A stretch of 64,000 nt of DNA from assembly GCF_016650695.1 (NCBI RefSeq), contig NZ_JAEKFH010000003.1:2562001-2626000 (forward strand), given 5' to 3'. This stretch comes from Pseudomonas sp. TH41. GTDB lineage: Bacteria > Pseudomonadota > Gammaproteobacteria > Pseudomonadales > Pseudomonadaceae. A program made the translations under genes and the position numbers. A model generated the notes under the pieces. The model saw nothing but the letters and a program-made list of their open reading frames with translations. It searched no databases and was not told the origin of the DNA. Shown piece after piece: positions 1 through 11,358 of this stretch. Position 1 is the stretch's first letter. Every line of letters begins with the position of its first letter.

Positions 1-746
1 TGGTGGCCTGCATGGACACGGTGGCGATGCTTTTCGTTGCCGCGATGTTGCCGTTCGTGGCGCTGCCGCCCATCGAAATATGGCCGTGGATTCTAGCGTC
101 GGCGGCGTTCGAGTTGCTCTATCGCTATTTGCTGATCCAGGCGTATCGGGTCGGCGACCTTGGGCTGGTCTATCCGTTGATGCGTGGTTTGTCACCCTTG
201 GTGGTGCTGGCGCTGACGCTGGTCTTTGCCGGGGAAGTGCTGACGAATCAGCAAATCTTCGGGATTCTGCTGATTCCCTTCGGCATGCTTTGCCTGCTCT
301 GGCAGGGCGGCGGCGGTGCGCGCTTACCGTGGTCGATGCTGCCGGTGGTGGCGTTGATCGGCCTGTGCATTGGCTGCTACACCTTCATTGATGGCCAGGC
401 GTTGCGGCGCTGGTCGCATCCACTGGACTACCTGGTCTGGGTCACGCTGCTGAGTGCCTGGCCATTCCCGTTGCTGGCATGGGTGCGCAAGCGCCCGGCG
501 TTCATGCTGTTTTGGCGTGAACAGTGGCGACTGGGGTTGGCGGTCGGGTTTTGCGTGTTGTTCAGCTACGCTCTGGTGCTGTGGGCCATGCAGCTGGGCT
601 CGATTGCCGAAGCGGCGGCATTGCGCGAGATCAGCGTGATTCTGGTGGTGCTGTTCGGCATGCGCTACCTGAAAGAACCTTTCGGCGGGCCGCGGCTCTT
701 AGCCTGTGGGCTGGTGCTGGTTGGCATGCTGGTGATGAAGTTTTGA
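1..746 (+). CDS. DMT-superfamily (EamA-like) membrane transporter, 5' truncated
   Basis: The reading frame is open at the left edge, so the true start lies outside the window. About 247 residues are visible. They form successive hydrophobic segments typical of the 10-TM drug/metabolite transporter fold, with a conserved-looking segment early on (YRVGDLGLVYPLMRG) and a matching C-terminal half (GSIAEAAALREISVILVVLFG) that reflects the internal EamA duplication. The family usually has about 290 residues, so roughly 40-50 are missing. Family members move small metabolites across the inner membrane; the substrate cannot be read from sequence. The MAPEG gene follows 41 bp downstream on the same strand and may be co-transcribed. 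Confidence 0.8.
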   Translation, partial: VACMDTVAMLFVAAMLPFVALPPIEIWPWILASAAFELLYRYLLIQAYRVGDLGLVYPLMRGLSPLVVLALTLVFAGEVLTNQQIFGILLIPFGMLCLLWQGGGGARLPWSMLPVVALIGLCIGCYTFIDGQALRRWSHPLDYLVWVTLLSAWPFPLLAWVRKRPAFMLFWREQWRLGLAVGFCVLFSYALVLWAMQLGSIAEAAALREISVILVVLFGMRYLKEPFGGPRLLACGLVLVGMLVMKF

Positions 747-787
747 CGTGAATGTGTATTTCTAAAACGTGAAGAAAGGACTGCTTT

Positions 788-1171
788 ATGACGGTTGCTC
801 TGTGGTGCATTTTGATTGCGATTTTCCTGCCCTACCTCTGCACGGGCATCGCCAAGGCCAGTGGCGGGTACGGGCTGAAAGACAACCATGACCCCCGGGA
901 TTTTCTCGAGTCACTGAATGGTTTGGGTAGGCGCGCACATGCGGCGCAACTGAACAGTTTTGAAGTGACCCCGGCATTCGCGGCGGCAGTGATCGTCGCG
1001 CACCTGGCCGGCAATGCCGAGCTGGTGACGGTCAATGTGCTGTCGGTGTTGTTCATTACCAGCCGGTTGCTGTACATCATTTGCTACCTGGCGGACTGGG
1101 CGATTTTGCGTTCGCTGGTGTGGTTTGTCGGGATGGGGTTGATTGCCAGTTTCTTTTTTGTGTCTATTTAA
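788..1171 (+). CDS. MAPEG-family membrane protein
   Basis: This 127-residue protein has four hydrophobic segments. The conserved MAPEG-type stretch near residues 45-62 (LGRRAHAAQLNSFEVTPAF) includes the Arg-Ala-x-x-Ala-x-x-Asn-x-x-Glu pattern of the family (eicosanoid/glutathione-linked membrane enzymes; bacterial members are mostly uncharacterised). The start is supported by an AAGGA ribosome site about 8 bases before the ATG. It lies just after the DMT transporter and is followed immediately by a palindromic repeat that may end the transcript. Family assignment is firm; no substrate can be assigned. Confidence 0.82.
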   Translation: MTVALWCILIAIFLPYLCTGIAKASGGYGLKDNHDPRDFLESLNGLGRRAHAAQLNSFEVTPAFAAAVIVAHLAGNAELVTVNVLSVLFITSRLLYIICYLADWAILRSLVWFVGMGLIASFFFVSI

Positions 1172-1252
1172 GATCAAAAGATCGCAGCCTCGTTTTTCAC
1201 TCGTCAGCTCCTACATCCCTGTAGGAGCTGGCGCAGCCTGCGATCTTTTGAC
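1171..1252. repeat. Palindromic REP-type repeat, family A (GATCGCAG / GCAGCTCCTAC)
   Basis: AAAGATCGCAG and CTCCTACA arms are mirrored by TGTAGGAGCTG and CTGCGATCTTTTG, giving an inverted pair around a short spacer. The left arm is degenerate (CTCGTTTTTCACTCGT replaces the usual core). It fills the gap between the converging MAPEG and mltA genes. Confidence 0.85.
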
Positions 1253-1253
1253 T

Positions 1254-2426
1254 TCAGAGCTTGTCAGCCACCTGCGGCACTTGCGGCAATGCCGCGCCTT
1301 TGGGCCACAACATCCAGATCTGCCCCTGCTGTTTCATGTCGCCAGCCAATTGCCCGGCCGCCTCACCCGTGCCCCAGAACAGATCCGCTCGCACTTCGCC
1401 AGCAATCGCGCCGCCAGTGTCTTGAGCCGCTACCGGGCGAACCAGCGCAGTACCATCCGGACGAGTTGTGGATAACCACAACAGACTCCCGAGCGGAATC
1501 ACTTTGCGATCCACTGCTGCGCTATAACCGGCGGTCAACGGAACGTTCAACGAGCCGCGCGGCCCTTCGTTGCTGTCGGGGTTGCGGGTGAAAAACACGT
1601 AGCTCGGGTTGCTGCCGAGCAGTTCCGGGATGCGCGTAGGGTTGGCTTTGGCCCAGGCACTGATAGCGCTCATGGTCACGTCTTCTTTCTTCAGCTCACC
1701 CTGGTCTACCAACCAGCGACCAATCGGTCGATACGGATGTCCATTTTGATCGGCATACGCAATGCGCAATTGACGACCATCGTCGAGCTGGATGCGCCCC
1801 GAACCCTGGATTTGCAGGAATTGCAGGTTCATCGGATCGGTCAGCCAGGCCACGACCGGGGCCTTGACCCCTTTGGTCTCAATCGTCGCCGCATCGTCGT
1901 AAGGTTTAAGCACGCGACCTTCGAGTCGACCGCGCAGGCGTTTGCCCTTGAGTTCGGGGTAGAGGCTGTCCAGCGAGACAATGATCATGTCCTCTGGAAC
2001 ACCGTACACCGGGATATTCGCGACGTTGGTCTGCGTCAGGCTGCCGGGGTAGACCGGCTCGTAGTAACCGGTGATCAACCCGTTGGGATTGTCGTTGGCG
2101 GCCCGCAGGCCGTAGACATCGAGGCTCTGCTTGAGAAAGCCGCGAATGTCATTGGCGGATTGCGGCACATTGGCGGCTGCTGCGCAGGTCGAGCCCCAGA
2201 CCGGGTCGGCTTTGAGACGGGTGCAGGCGCTGCGCCACGAACCGAAACCGGCGACCAGGTCATTGTCGGATACGGTCGGCAGCGCTTCCCACGTGGCGCT
2301 GGAGTAGGTGGCCAGGGCATGGGTTTTGGGTTTGTTGTTGTCACCACCGGTGCAGCCAGCAAGCACGGCTACCATCGGAAGGGTCCAGGCCAGGCTGTGA
2401 CGCCATGCCTTGAAACGGCTGTTCAT
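1254..2426 (-). CDS. mltA: Membrane-bound lytic murein transglycosylase A
   Basis: MltA cleaves the MurNAc-GlcNAc bond of peptidoglycan with formation of 1,6-anhydromuramic acid, and sits on the outer membrane as a lipoprotein. The start chosen (MNSRFKAW) gives a signal peptide with a lipobox-like VLAGC near residue 25. The MltA domain follows (GLITGYYEPVYPGS, then a beta-rich domain), and the C-terminal 3D domain carries the DTGGAI motif with the catalytic aspartate. Length is 390 residues, close to the usual size. An in-frame upstream ATG would add 16 residues but destroys the lipoprotein signal. It is an isolated minus-strand gene converging on the MAPEG gene. Confidence 0.95.
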   Translation of the reverse strand: MNSRFKAWRHSLAWTLPMVAVLAGCTGGDNNKPKTHALATYSSATWEALPTVSDNDLVAGFGSWRSACTRLKADPVWGSTCAAAANVPQSANDIRGFLKQSLDVYGLRAANDNPNGLITGYYEPVYPGSLTQTNVANIPVYGVPEDMIIVSLDSLYPELKGKRLRGRLEGRVLKPYDDAATIETKGVKAPVVAWLTDPMNLQFLQIQGSGRIQLDDGRQLRIAYADQNGHPYRPIGRWLVDQGELKKEDVTMSAISAWAKANPTRIPELLGSNPSYVFFTRNPDSNEGPRGSLNVPLTAGYSAAVDRKVIPLGSLLWLSTTRPDGTALVRPVAAQDTGGAIAGEVRADLFWGTGEAAGQLAGDMKQQGQIWMLWPKGAALPQVPQVADKL

Positions 2427-2553
2427 GGAGTAATTCCTTTGTCGGTTGCCTGAGTGCTCCATGCGCTCAAACAACCCATGTTGTTAATAGGGCTATTGGT
2501 CTTTGGCGATGACGCGGGGATACTGGCCGTCGTTCCCGTGACCTGAAGCCACC

Positions 2554-3003
2554 ATGACTCTTAAAAGACTTTCCGTTGTATTGCTGGCCTGTCTGACGTT
2601 GTCTGCTTGCGGCGGCGTAGACCCTAATTCGCCGCTGGGTCAGCGCAAGGCTATTTTCAAGCAAATGCTCAAGGCCGGTGAAGACTTGGGCGGCATGTTA
2701 CGTGGCCGCATTCCGTTCGACGGCCCGAAATTCGCAGAAGGCGCCGAGAAACTTGACGCCTTGTCCCATGAACCCTGGAAACATTTCCCGCAGGTGCGCG
2801 AAGAAGATCACACCAGCGCCAAGGATAATGTGTGGCAACAACAGTCCCGCTTCCAGGAAATGGCCCGCAACCTTGAAAGCGCTACCGGTGAATTGGTGAT
2901 GACCAGCAAGGTTCAGCCTTACAAGGTCAGCAATCTGGGGCCGGCGGTGCAGAAGGTCGAAGATGCCTGCAGTGCGTGCCATAAACAGTTTCGGGATCAT
3001 TGA
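2554..3003 (+). CDS. Small exported c-type cytochrome (class II-like)
   Basis: A 149-residue protein with a signal peptide whose LSAC motif at about residues 16-19 suggests a lipoprotein. A helical body (KQMLKAGEDLGGMLRGRIPFDG) resembles the cytochrome c' / cytochrome b562 four-helix fold. A single heme-binding CSACH motif lies 7-11 residues from the C-terminus, where class II cytochromes carry it. It is probably a periplasmic electron carrier. No partner oxidoreductase is adjacent, so its redox partner is unknown. It is flanked by mltA (divergent) and a nested repeat immediately after the stop. Confidence 0.85.
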   Translation: MTLKRLSVVLLACLTLSACGGVDPNSPLGQRKAIFKQMLKAGEDLGGMLRGRIPFDGPKFAEGAEKLDALSHEPWKHFPQVREEDHTSAKDNVWQQQSRFQEMARNLESATGELVMTSKVQPYKVSNLGPAVQKVEDACSACHKQFRDH

Positions 3004-3007
3004 TTGC

Positions 3008-3200
3008 TAAAAGATCGCAGCCTGCGGCAGCTCCTACATGTCACGCGTACCCCTGTAGGAGCGAGCTTGCTCGCGAAGGTCGTTAACCATAATGCGTTCT
3101 TCCTGAATAAACGCGGTGATCTCAAGTCCTTCGCGAGCAAGCTCGCTCCTACAGGTGTACGCATGACAGGTAGGAGCTGCCGAAGGCTGCGATCTTTTAA
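3008..3200. repeat. Nested repeat: family B REP pair inside a family A REP pair
   Basis: Outer arms are TAAAAGATCGCAGCCTGCGG (3008) and the mirrored AAGGCTGCGATCTTTTAA ending at 3200. Inside, at 3052-3155, sits a complete inverted pair of the other family, GTAGGAGCGAGCTTGCTCGCG and its complement CGCGAGCAAGCTCGCTCCTAC. The element begins 5 bases after the cytochrome stop and ends 4 bases before the DUF1090 stop. Confidence 0.88.
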
Positions 3201-3203
3201 GGT

Positions 3204-3599
3204 TTATTTATCCAGCTCATCCAGTGCGTCCTGCAACTCCTTGCGGGCCTCGGCGAGTTTGTCTTTACGCTTGTTGATCTTCTCGGGGTCGCCTTTTTTC
3301 ATGGCCTTGTCGAGATCAGCCTGACGCGTGCTGACTTCATGCTTGGCATCAAGCACCTTGTTTTCCCGTTCTTTCTTCAGGGAGGCGTCGGTGCAGTGGG
3401 CAGTCACTTCACTCAGGGCCGTTTCCAGGCCTGCCTGCTGATCGGCGTTGCCGTGGGATTTAGCCAGTTCGATCTGATTGATGATGCCCTGCTTCTTGGC
3501 GGCACATCCGGACAGCCCCGGAGCCTCTTCGCCGGCCATCAATGGGGCGGCTATCACACTGCAAAGAGCCAACAGGGCGAGCGGTGAAAGAAATTTCAT
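3204..3599 (-). CDS. Periplasmic DUF1090 protein (YqjC-like)
   Basis: This 131-residue protein has a clear signal peptide (MKFLSPLALLALCSVIAAPLMA). The mature part is highly charged and helical, with two cysteines (GLSGCAAKK and VTAHCTDAS) and a Lys/Glu-rich coiled-coil-like C-terminal half (KKGDPEKINKRKDKLAEARKEL). This is the layout of the DUF1090 family (E. coli YqjC), small periplasmic proteins of unknown role. The start is supported by a GGAG site 6 bases upstream. No operon partner is visible. Confidence 0.85.
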   Translation of the reverse strand: MKFLSPLALLALCSVIAAPLMAGEEAPGLSGCAAKKQGIINQIELAKSHGNADQQAGLETALSEVTAHCTDASLKKERENKVLDAKHEVSTRQADLDKAMKKGDPEKINKRKDKLAEARKELQDALDELDK

Positions 3600-3697
3600 A
3601 AAAGCTCCATGTGAAAAGGCAATCAGGTCGATGTGGCGATGAGCTGTTTGAGCCCATCGCTACCATTGGGTTCCCGGGGCACGGGCATCATCGGCCG

Positions 3698-5410
<1,713 letters not shown>

Positions 5411-5463
5411 TCAGTTTTCGGGGGGTGAGGCGGGGGATGTTTTTCAGTGTGTTTCGCGGCCAG

Positions 5464-5552
5464 AAGATCAAAAGATCGCAACCTTCGGCAGCTCCTACAG
5501 GTGTACGGCATGCCTTTGTAGGAGCTGCCGAAGGCTGCGATCTTTTGATCTT
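5464..5552. repeat. Palindromic REP pair, family A
   Basis: AGATCAAAAGATCGCAACC...GCAGCTCCTACA is mirrored by TGTAGGAGCTGCC...GGCTGCGATCTTTTGATCTT with a 20-base central spacer. It sits between ligB and the metK terminator. Confidence 0.88.
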
Positions 5553-5560
5553 CACCCATT

Positions 5561-5595
5561 AAAAAGCCCCGCACGGAGAACCGTGCAGGGCTTTT
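5561..5595 (-). terminator. Rho-independent terminator of metK
   Basis: Read on the minus strand, a 15-bp stem (AAAAGCCCTGCACGG with CCGTGCGGGGCTTTT, one G-U pair) has a 4-base loop and ends in a T-run. It lies 18 bases past the metK stop codon. Confidence 0.88.
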
Positions 5596-5613
5596 GGTAC
5601 CGCCGGGGAAGTG

Positions 5614-6804
<1,191 letters not shown>

Positions 6805-6822
6805 CTCGATTTTTTCCTGAAT

Positions 6823-7818
6823 TTACCGATGGTGAGTGTCGCCAGTTGGCCGCTGAAAGTGGCGGACCTGAATCTGGAAACCATTACGTAAGCCTACATA
6901 GAGGCTTTCCCCGGGAACGAGTCCCGCAGCGGTGGCCCAACGGGCCAAATCGTCCTGTTCAAACCCCAACCAGAGATCACCGCAGGCCTCCCTGGCCCAA
7001 CTCTGGTTGTGGCTACATAACTCTGTCACGAGCAGGCTACCGCCCGGTTGCAGCAATTCGGCCATGTGCTTGAGCGCTTCGGCCGGCGCGGCAAAATGGT
7101 GCAGCACCATGTTCAGTACAACGCAATCAGCCTTGAGGCTTACACCGTTCAATGCATCGGCCAATTGCAGACTGACGTTAGTGAGCGTTTCACGCTCGCA
7201 GACCTGGCGCGCCAGTTCGAGCATCGCCGGGCTATTGTCCAGCGCCGTCACCTGAGTGAAGCGGTGTGCCAGTTCCGGCAAAAATGCACCGTCGCCAGGA
7301 CCGACTTCGATGGCCGTGGCACCTGCGCTGAAACTCAGCTTGTCGAGCAGAGCCACCACGCTTTCGCGGTATTGCGGCAAGCCGGCGATCAAGTCTTGCT
7401 GAGCGCGGAACTTCTCCGCGACCCGTGAGAAAAAGTCCTGGCTGGCCGCCGCTCGTTGTCCGTGAACCTGACCGATCCGCGACTGCACATCGGCAGGCAG
7501 GGTCAGATTGTCCACTTCTTCCAATAGCGCGGCGTGCAGCTTGCCCCCCAGCAAATCGGTGTGGGGCAGGGCGCGACGGTAGAAAATCGCGTTGCCTTCA
7601 CGGCGAGTCGCCACCAGATCGGCCTGTGCCAATACCTTGAGGTGGTGACTCATCCCCGACTGGCCGATGCCGAAAATCTGCGCCAGTTCCAGTACGCCAA
7701 ACGAATCGTTGGCCAGTGCGCGCAATACATTCAGTCGCAGAGGATCGCCACCGGCCTTGCACAGGGCCGCCAGCTCATCGCAATCGTCATGTTGAATGGA
7801 GGGCACACGTAAATTCAT
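6823..7818 (-). CDS. ArsR-family regulator fused to a SAM-dependent methyltransferase domain (SahR-like)
   Basis: Residues 20-85 form an ArsR winged helix (LRLNVLRALANDSFGVLELAQIFGIGQSGMSHHLKVL). Residues from about 125 form a class I methyltransferase fold with the SAM-binding motif EVGPGDGAF at 171-179 and LDNSPAMLELAR after it. No metal-binding ELCVCDL motif of arsenic sensors is visible. ArsR-type regulators named SahR are known to control methionine/SAM-cycle genes in Proteobacteria. The operon with metK and the near-perfect palindrome upstream support that role, with SAM or S-adenosylhomocysteine as inferred ligand. Whether the methyltransferase domain is catalytic or only a sensor cannot be told. 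Confidence 0.85.
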   Translation of the reverse strand: MNLRVPSIQHDDCDELAALCKAGGDPLRLNVLRALANDSFGVLELAQIFGIGQSGMSHHLKVLAQADLVATRREGNAIFYRRALPHTDLLGGKLHAALLEEVDNLTLPADVQSRIGQVHGQRAAASQDFFSRVAEKFRAQQDLIAGLPQYRESVVALLDKLSFSAGATAIEVGPGDGAFLPELAHRFTQVTALDNSPAMLELARQVCERETLTNVSLQLADALNGVSLKADCVVLNMVLHHFAAPAEALKHMAELLQPGGSLLVTELCSHNQSWAREACGDLWLGFEQDDLARWATAAGLVPGESLYVGLRNGFQIQVRHFQRPTGDTHHR

Positions 7819-7860
7819 AAGGCCAGCAGTCTAGTGACGGTCCGAAATCATCGCAAGGGC

Positions 7861-7882
7861 AATATCAAAAAGTTTTGATATT
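7861..7882. promoter_or_regulatory. Candidate operator of the ArsR/SahR-like regulator
   Basis: Two perfect 10-base arms, AATATCAAAA and TTTTGATATT, are separated by AG. The site is 43 bases upstream of the regulator gene start and about 210 bases upstream of tkt. AT-rich palindromes with ATATCAA/TTGATAT arms are typical of ArsR-family operators, so autoregulation of the regulator-metK operon is the simplest reading. Confidence 0.7.
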
Positions 7883-8091
7883 GCTCGATAGATGGCACTT
7901 CTGGGGCCTTGTTTCACTCTACAACCGAACGGCGGAAAGGTTTCATCAGTCGAAACCGTGGTTATCCGTGGGAAAAACGTCTCCAGATGACTATCTGTCA
8001 TTGCCCCGAGGCGGCCCGGTGAGGGAAAATGCTCGCCTTTTTTCCGTTTCGTTTTATTCACTCTCGATTCAATATCCGCAGGAGAACAGCG

Positions 8092-10089
8092 ATGCCCAGC
8101 CGTCGTGAGCGTGCCAACGCCATTCGTGCCCTCAGCATGGATGCCGTGCAAAAAGCCAACAGCGGCCATCCCGGTGCCCCTATGGGTATGGCGGATATCG
8201 CCGAAGTACTTTGGCGTGACTACCTGAAGCACAACCCGAGCAATCCATCGTTTGCCGACCGCGACCGCTTCGTGCTGTCCAACGGTCACGGCTCGATGTT
8301 GCTCTACTCGCTGCTGCACCTGACCGGCTATGACCTGTCGATCGATGACCTGAAAAACTTCCGCCAGCTGCACAGCCGCACCCCGGGTCACCCGGAGCTC
8401 GGCTATACCCCGGGCGTTGAAACCACCACCGGTCCACTGGGCCAAGGCCTGGCCAACGCGGTAGGTTTTGCCCTGGCTGAAAAAGTCCTGGCGGCGCAGT
8501 TCAACCGTCCTGGCCATAACGTTGTCGACCATCACACCTACGTGTTCCTGGGTGATGGCTGCATGATGGAAGGCATTTCCCACGAAGTCAGCTCGCTGGC
8601 CGGTACTTTGGGCCTGGGCAAGCTGATTGCTTTCTACGATGACAACGGTATCTCCATCGACGGCGAAGTCGAAGGCTGGTTCACCGACGACACCCCGAAG
8701 CGTTTCGAAGCCTACAACTGGCAGGTGATCCGCAACGTCGACGGTCACGACCCGGAAGAAATCAAGACGGCGATCGACACCGCACGCAAAAGCGATCAGC
8801 CAACCCTGATCTGCTGCAAGACCACCATCGGTTTCGGTTCGCCGAACAAGCAAGGTAAAGAAGATTGCCACGGCGCCCCATTGGGTGAAGCGGAAATCGC
8901 TCTGACCCGTGCTGCACTGAAATGGAACCACGGTCCGTTCGAAGTCCCGGCCGACATCTACGCCGAATGGGACGCCAAGGAAGCCGGCCGTGCGGCCGAA
9001 GCCGAGTGGGATCAGCGTTTTGCCGCTTACTCTGCTGTATTCCCTGAGCTGGCCAACGAACTGGTACGTCGTTTGAGCGGTGACCTGCCGGCCGACTTCT
9101 CGGAAAAAGCCTCGGCGTACATTGCTGAAGTCGCTGCCAAGGGCGAAACCATCGCCAGCCGTAAAGCCAGCCAGAACGCCCTGAACGCGTTCGGTCCGTT
9201 GCTGCCTGAGTTCCTCGGTGGCTCGGCTGACCTGGCCGGTTCCAACCTGACCCTGTGGAAAGGCTGCAAAGGTGTTACGGCGCAAGACGCCAGCGGCAAC
9301 TACATGTACTACGGCGTTCGCGAATTCGGCATGACTGCCATCATGAACGGCGTGGCGCTGCACGGCGGCCTGGTGCCTTACGGCGCGACCTTCCTGATGT
9401 TCATGGAATATGCCCGCAACGCAGTGCGCATGTCGGCCTTGATGAAGTTGCATTTGATTCACGTCTATACCCACGACTCCATCGGTCTGGGCGAAGACGG
9501 CCCGACTCACCAGCCAATCGAGCAACTGGCCAGCCTGCGTTGCACGCCGAACCTCGACACCTGGCGCCCGGCCGATGCCGTTGAATCGGCCGTGTGCTGG
9601 AAGTACGCGCTGGAGCGTAAAGACGGCCCGTCGGCGCTGATCTTCTCGCGTCAGAACCTGCAGCACCAAACCCGCAATGCGATCCAGATCGCCGAAATCG
9701 CCCGTGGCGGTTACGTGTTGAAGGACTGCGCGGGCGAGCCTGAGCTGATCCTGATCTCCACCGGTTCGGAAGTGGGTCTGGCAGTTCAGGCTTACGACAA
9801 GCTGACCGAACAAGGTCGCAAAGTGCGCGTTGTTTCGATGCCTTGCACCAGCGTGTTCGATGCCCAGGACGCCGACTACAAGCAATCGGTTCTGCCGTTG
9901 CAAGTCAGCGCCCGTATCGCCATCGAAGCCGCTCACGCGGACTACTGGTACAAATACGTGGGCCTGGAAGGCCGCGTGATCGGCATGACCACCTACGGCG
10001 AGTCGGCGCCTGCGCCTGCCTTGTTCGAAGAGTTCGGCTTCACCCTGGAAAACATTCTGGGTCAGGCTGAAGAGCTGCTGGAAGATTAA
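8092..10089 (+). CDS. tkt: Transketolase
   Basis: Transketolase transfers two-carbon units in the non-oxidative pentose phosphate pathway, using thiamine diphosphate and Mg2+. The chosen start ([20 protein letters not shown]) has AGGAG about 9 bases upstream and gives 665 residues, the family norm. Diagnostic motifs are [18 protein letters not shown], the ThDP motif [12 protein letters not shown]...DDNGISIDG, and the pyrimidine-domain [20 protein letters not shown] and [16 protein letters not shown]. It is divergent from the regulator-metK operon and upstream of epd-pgk-fba. Erythrose-4-phosphate, a transketolase metabolite, is the substrate of the next gene's product. Confidence 0.98.
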   Translation: MPSRRERANAIRALSMDAVQKANSGHPGAPMGMADIAEVLWRDYLKHNPSNPSFADRDRFVLSNGHGSMLLYSLLHLTGYDLSIDDLKNFRQLHSRTPGHPELGYTPGVETTTGPLGQGLANAVGFALAEKVLAAQFNRPGHNVVDHHTYVFLGDGCMMEGISHEVSSLAGTLGLGKLIAFYDDNGISIDGEVEGWFTDDTPKRFEAYNWQVIRNVDGHDPEEIKTAIDTARKSDQPTLICCKTTIGFGSPNKQGKEDCHGAPLGEAEIALTRAALKWNHGPFEVPADIYAEWDAKEAGRAAEAEWDQRFAAYSAVFPELANELVRRLSGDLPADFSEKASAYIAEVAAKGETIASRKASQNALNAFGPLLPEFLGGSADLAGSNLTLWKGCKGVTAQDASGNYMYYGVREFGMTAIMNGVALHGGLVPYGATFLMFMEYARNAVRMSALMKLHLIHVYTHDSIGLGEDGPTHQPIEQLASLRCTPNLDTWRPADAVESAVCWKYALERKDGPSALIFSRQNLQHQTRNAIQIAEIARGGYVLKDCAGEPELILISTGSEVGLAVQAYDKLTEQGRKVRVVSMPCTSVFDAQDADYKQSVLPLQVSARIAIEAAHADYWYKYVGLEGRVIGMTTYGESAPAPALFEEFGFTLENILGQAEELLED

Positions 10090-10123
10090 GCACGACGCGG
10101 TGGTTTCATAACCACCGCAATCT

Positions 10124-10226
10124 CCTGTAGGAGCGAGCTTGCTCGCGAAAAACGTGAGGGCGACGCGCTTATCCAGAAAGCGCGCGTTATCGTTAACGTC
10201 CATCGCGAGCAAGCTCGCTCCTACAA
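10124..10226. repeat. Palindromic REP pair, family B (GTAGGAGCGAGCTTGCTCGCG)
   Basis: GTAGGAGCGAGCTTGCTCGCG at the left is mirrored by TCGCGAGCAAGCTCGCTCCTA at the right, with a spacer containing GCGCTTATCCAGAAAGCGCGCGT. It separates tkt from epd. A small hairpin (GCGGTGGTT/AACCACCGC) lies just upstream at about 10098-10119. Confidence 0.88.
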
Positions 10227-10276
10227 GGGGCGTGTTGTTAACAAGAATTCTTCTACCCGCGTCTATCGAGAACCCC

Positions 10277-11341
10277 ATGCCTCAACCGCGTCCTTACAAA
10301 GTTGCACTCAACGGCTACGGCCGGATTGGTCGTTGCGTCTTGCGTGCGTTGTTTGAGCGAGGCTCGACGGCCGGGTTTGAAATTGTCGCGATCAACGATC
10401 TGGCGGATATGGCCAGTATCGAATACCTGACACGCTTTGACTCCACTCACGGGCGTTTTCCCGGCGAAGTGAAGGTCGACGGCGATTGTCTGCATATTAA
10501 TGGCAACTGCGTGAAGGTCTTGCGCAGTGCCACCCCCGAAGGCATCGATTGGGCGTCGCTGGGCGTCGATCTGGTGCTGGAGTGCTCCGGCGCTTACCAC
10601 ACGCGTGAAGACGGCCAGCGGTTCCTCGACGCCGGCGCGCCGCGCGTGCTGTTTTCCCAGCCGATGGCCAGCGAGGCGGATGTCGACGCCACCATCGTCT
10701 ACGGCGTGAACCAGGATTGCCTGACCGGCGACGAGTTGCTGGTGTCCAACGCATCCTGCACCACCAACTGCGGCGTGCCGCTGTTGCGCCTGCTGGATCA
10801 GGCCATTGGTCTGGAGTACGTGTCGATTACCACCATTCACTCGGCAATGAACGATCAGCCAGTGATCGACGCCTATCACCACGAAGACCTGCGCCGCACC
10901 CGTTCGGCGTTCCAGTCAGTGATTCCGGTGTCCACTGGTCTGGCGCGCGGCATCGAACGCCTGCTGCCGGAACTTGCCGGGCGAATTCAGGCCAAAGCCG
11001 TACGGGTGCCGACGGTTAACGTGTCTTGCCTCGACATTACGATGCAGACCGTGAGTGACACCGATGCCGCCGAGGTCAACCGGATTCTGCGCGAGGCCGC
11101 CACCAGCGGCCCGCTCAAAGGCCTTTTGGCCTACACCGAGCTACCCCACGCAAGCTGTGATTTCAACCATGACCCACATTCGGCGATTGTCGATGCCAGT
11201 CAGACTCGAGTTTCCGGCCCGCGGCTGGTGAACATCCTGGCCTGGTTCGACAACGAATGGGGTTTTGCCAACCGCATGCTGGACGTTGCAGAGCACTATC
11301 TGCAAACAGCTACTTCACTCCCTGTCTCTAAAGAACAGTAA
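10277..11341 (+). CDS. epd: Erythrose-4-phosphate dehydrogenase (GAPDH family)
   Basis: Epd oxidises erythrose 4-phosphate to 4-phosphoerythronate for pyridoxal phosphate synthesis. The protein has the NAD-binding [13 protein letters not shown] (residues 13-25) and the catalytic cysteine at 161 in [12 protein letters not shown], then [26 protein letters not shown] and the closing [13 protein letters not shown]. The start used begins [13 protein letters not shown]; longer in-frame starts run into the upstream repeat. It lies between tkt and pgk as in other Pseudomonas. A glycolytic GAPDH role cannot be fully excluded from sequence, but position and the YHHEDLRR segment favour Epd. Confidence 0.88.
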   Translation: MPQPRPYKVALNGYGRIGRCVLRALFERGSTAGFEIVAINDLADMASIEYLTRFDSTHGRFPGEVKVDGDCLHINGNCVKVLRSATPEGIDWASLGVDLVLECSGAYHTREDGQRFLDAGAPRVLFSQPMASEADVDATIVYGVNQDCLTGDELLVSNASCTTNCGVPLLRLLDQAIGLEYVSITTIHSAMNDQPVIDAYHHEDLRRTRSAFQSVIPVSTGLARGIERLLPELAGRIQAKAVRVPTVNVSCLDITMQTVSDTDAAEVNRILREAATSGPLKGLLAYTELPHASCDFNHDPHSAIVDASQTRVSGPRLVNILAWFDNEWGFANRMLDVAEHYLQTATSLPVSKEQ

Positions 11342-11358
11342 CTCAGGAATTGCGACCC

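Noticed and set aside
1467..1475. Perfect TGTGGATAA inside mltA
   Set aside because: Isolated copy in a coding region, with no neighbours to suggest a DnaA site.
7831..10278. Long open frame of about 815 codons antisense to tkt
   Set aside because: It mirrors tkt codon positions in GC-rich DNA, has no ribosome site or domain, and runs through a REP pair; tkt itself is certain.
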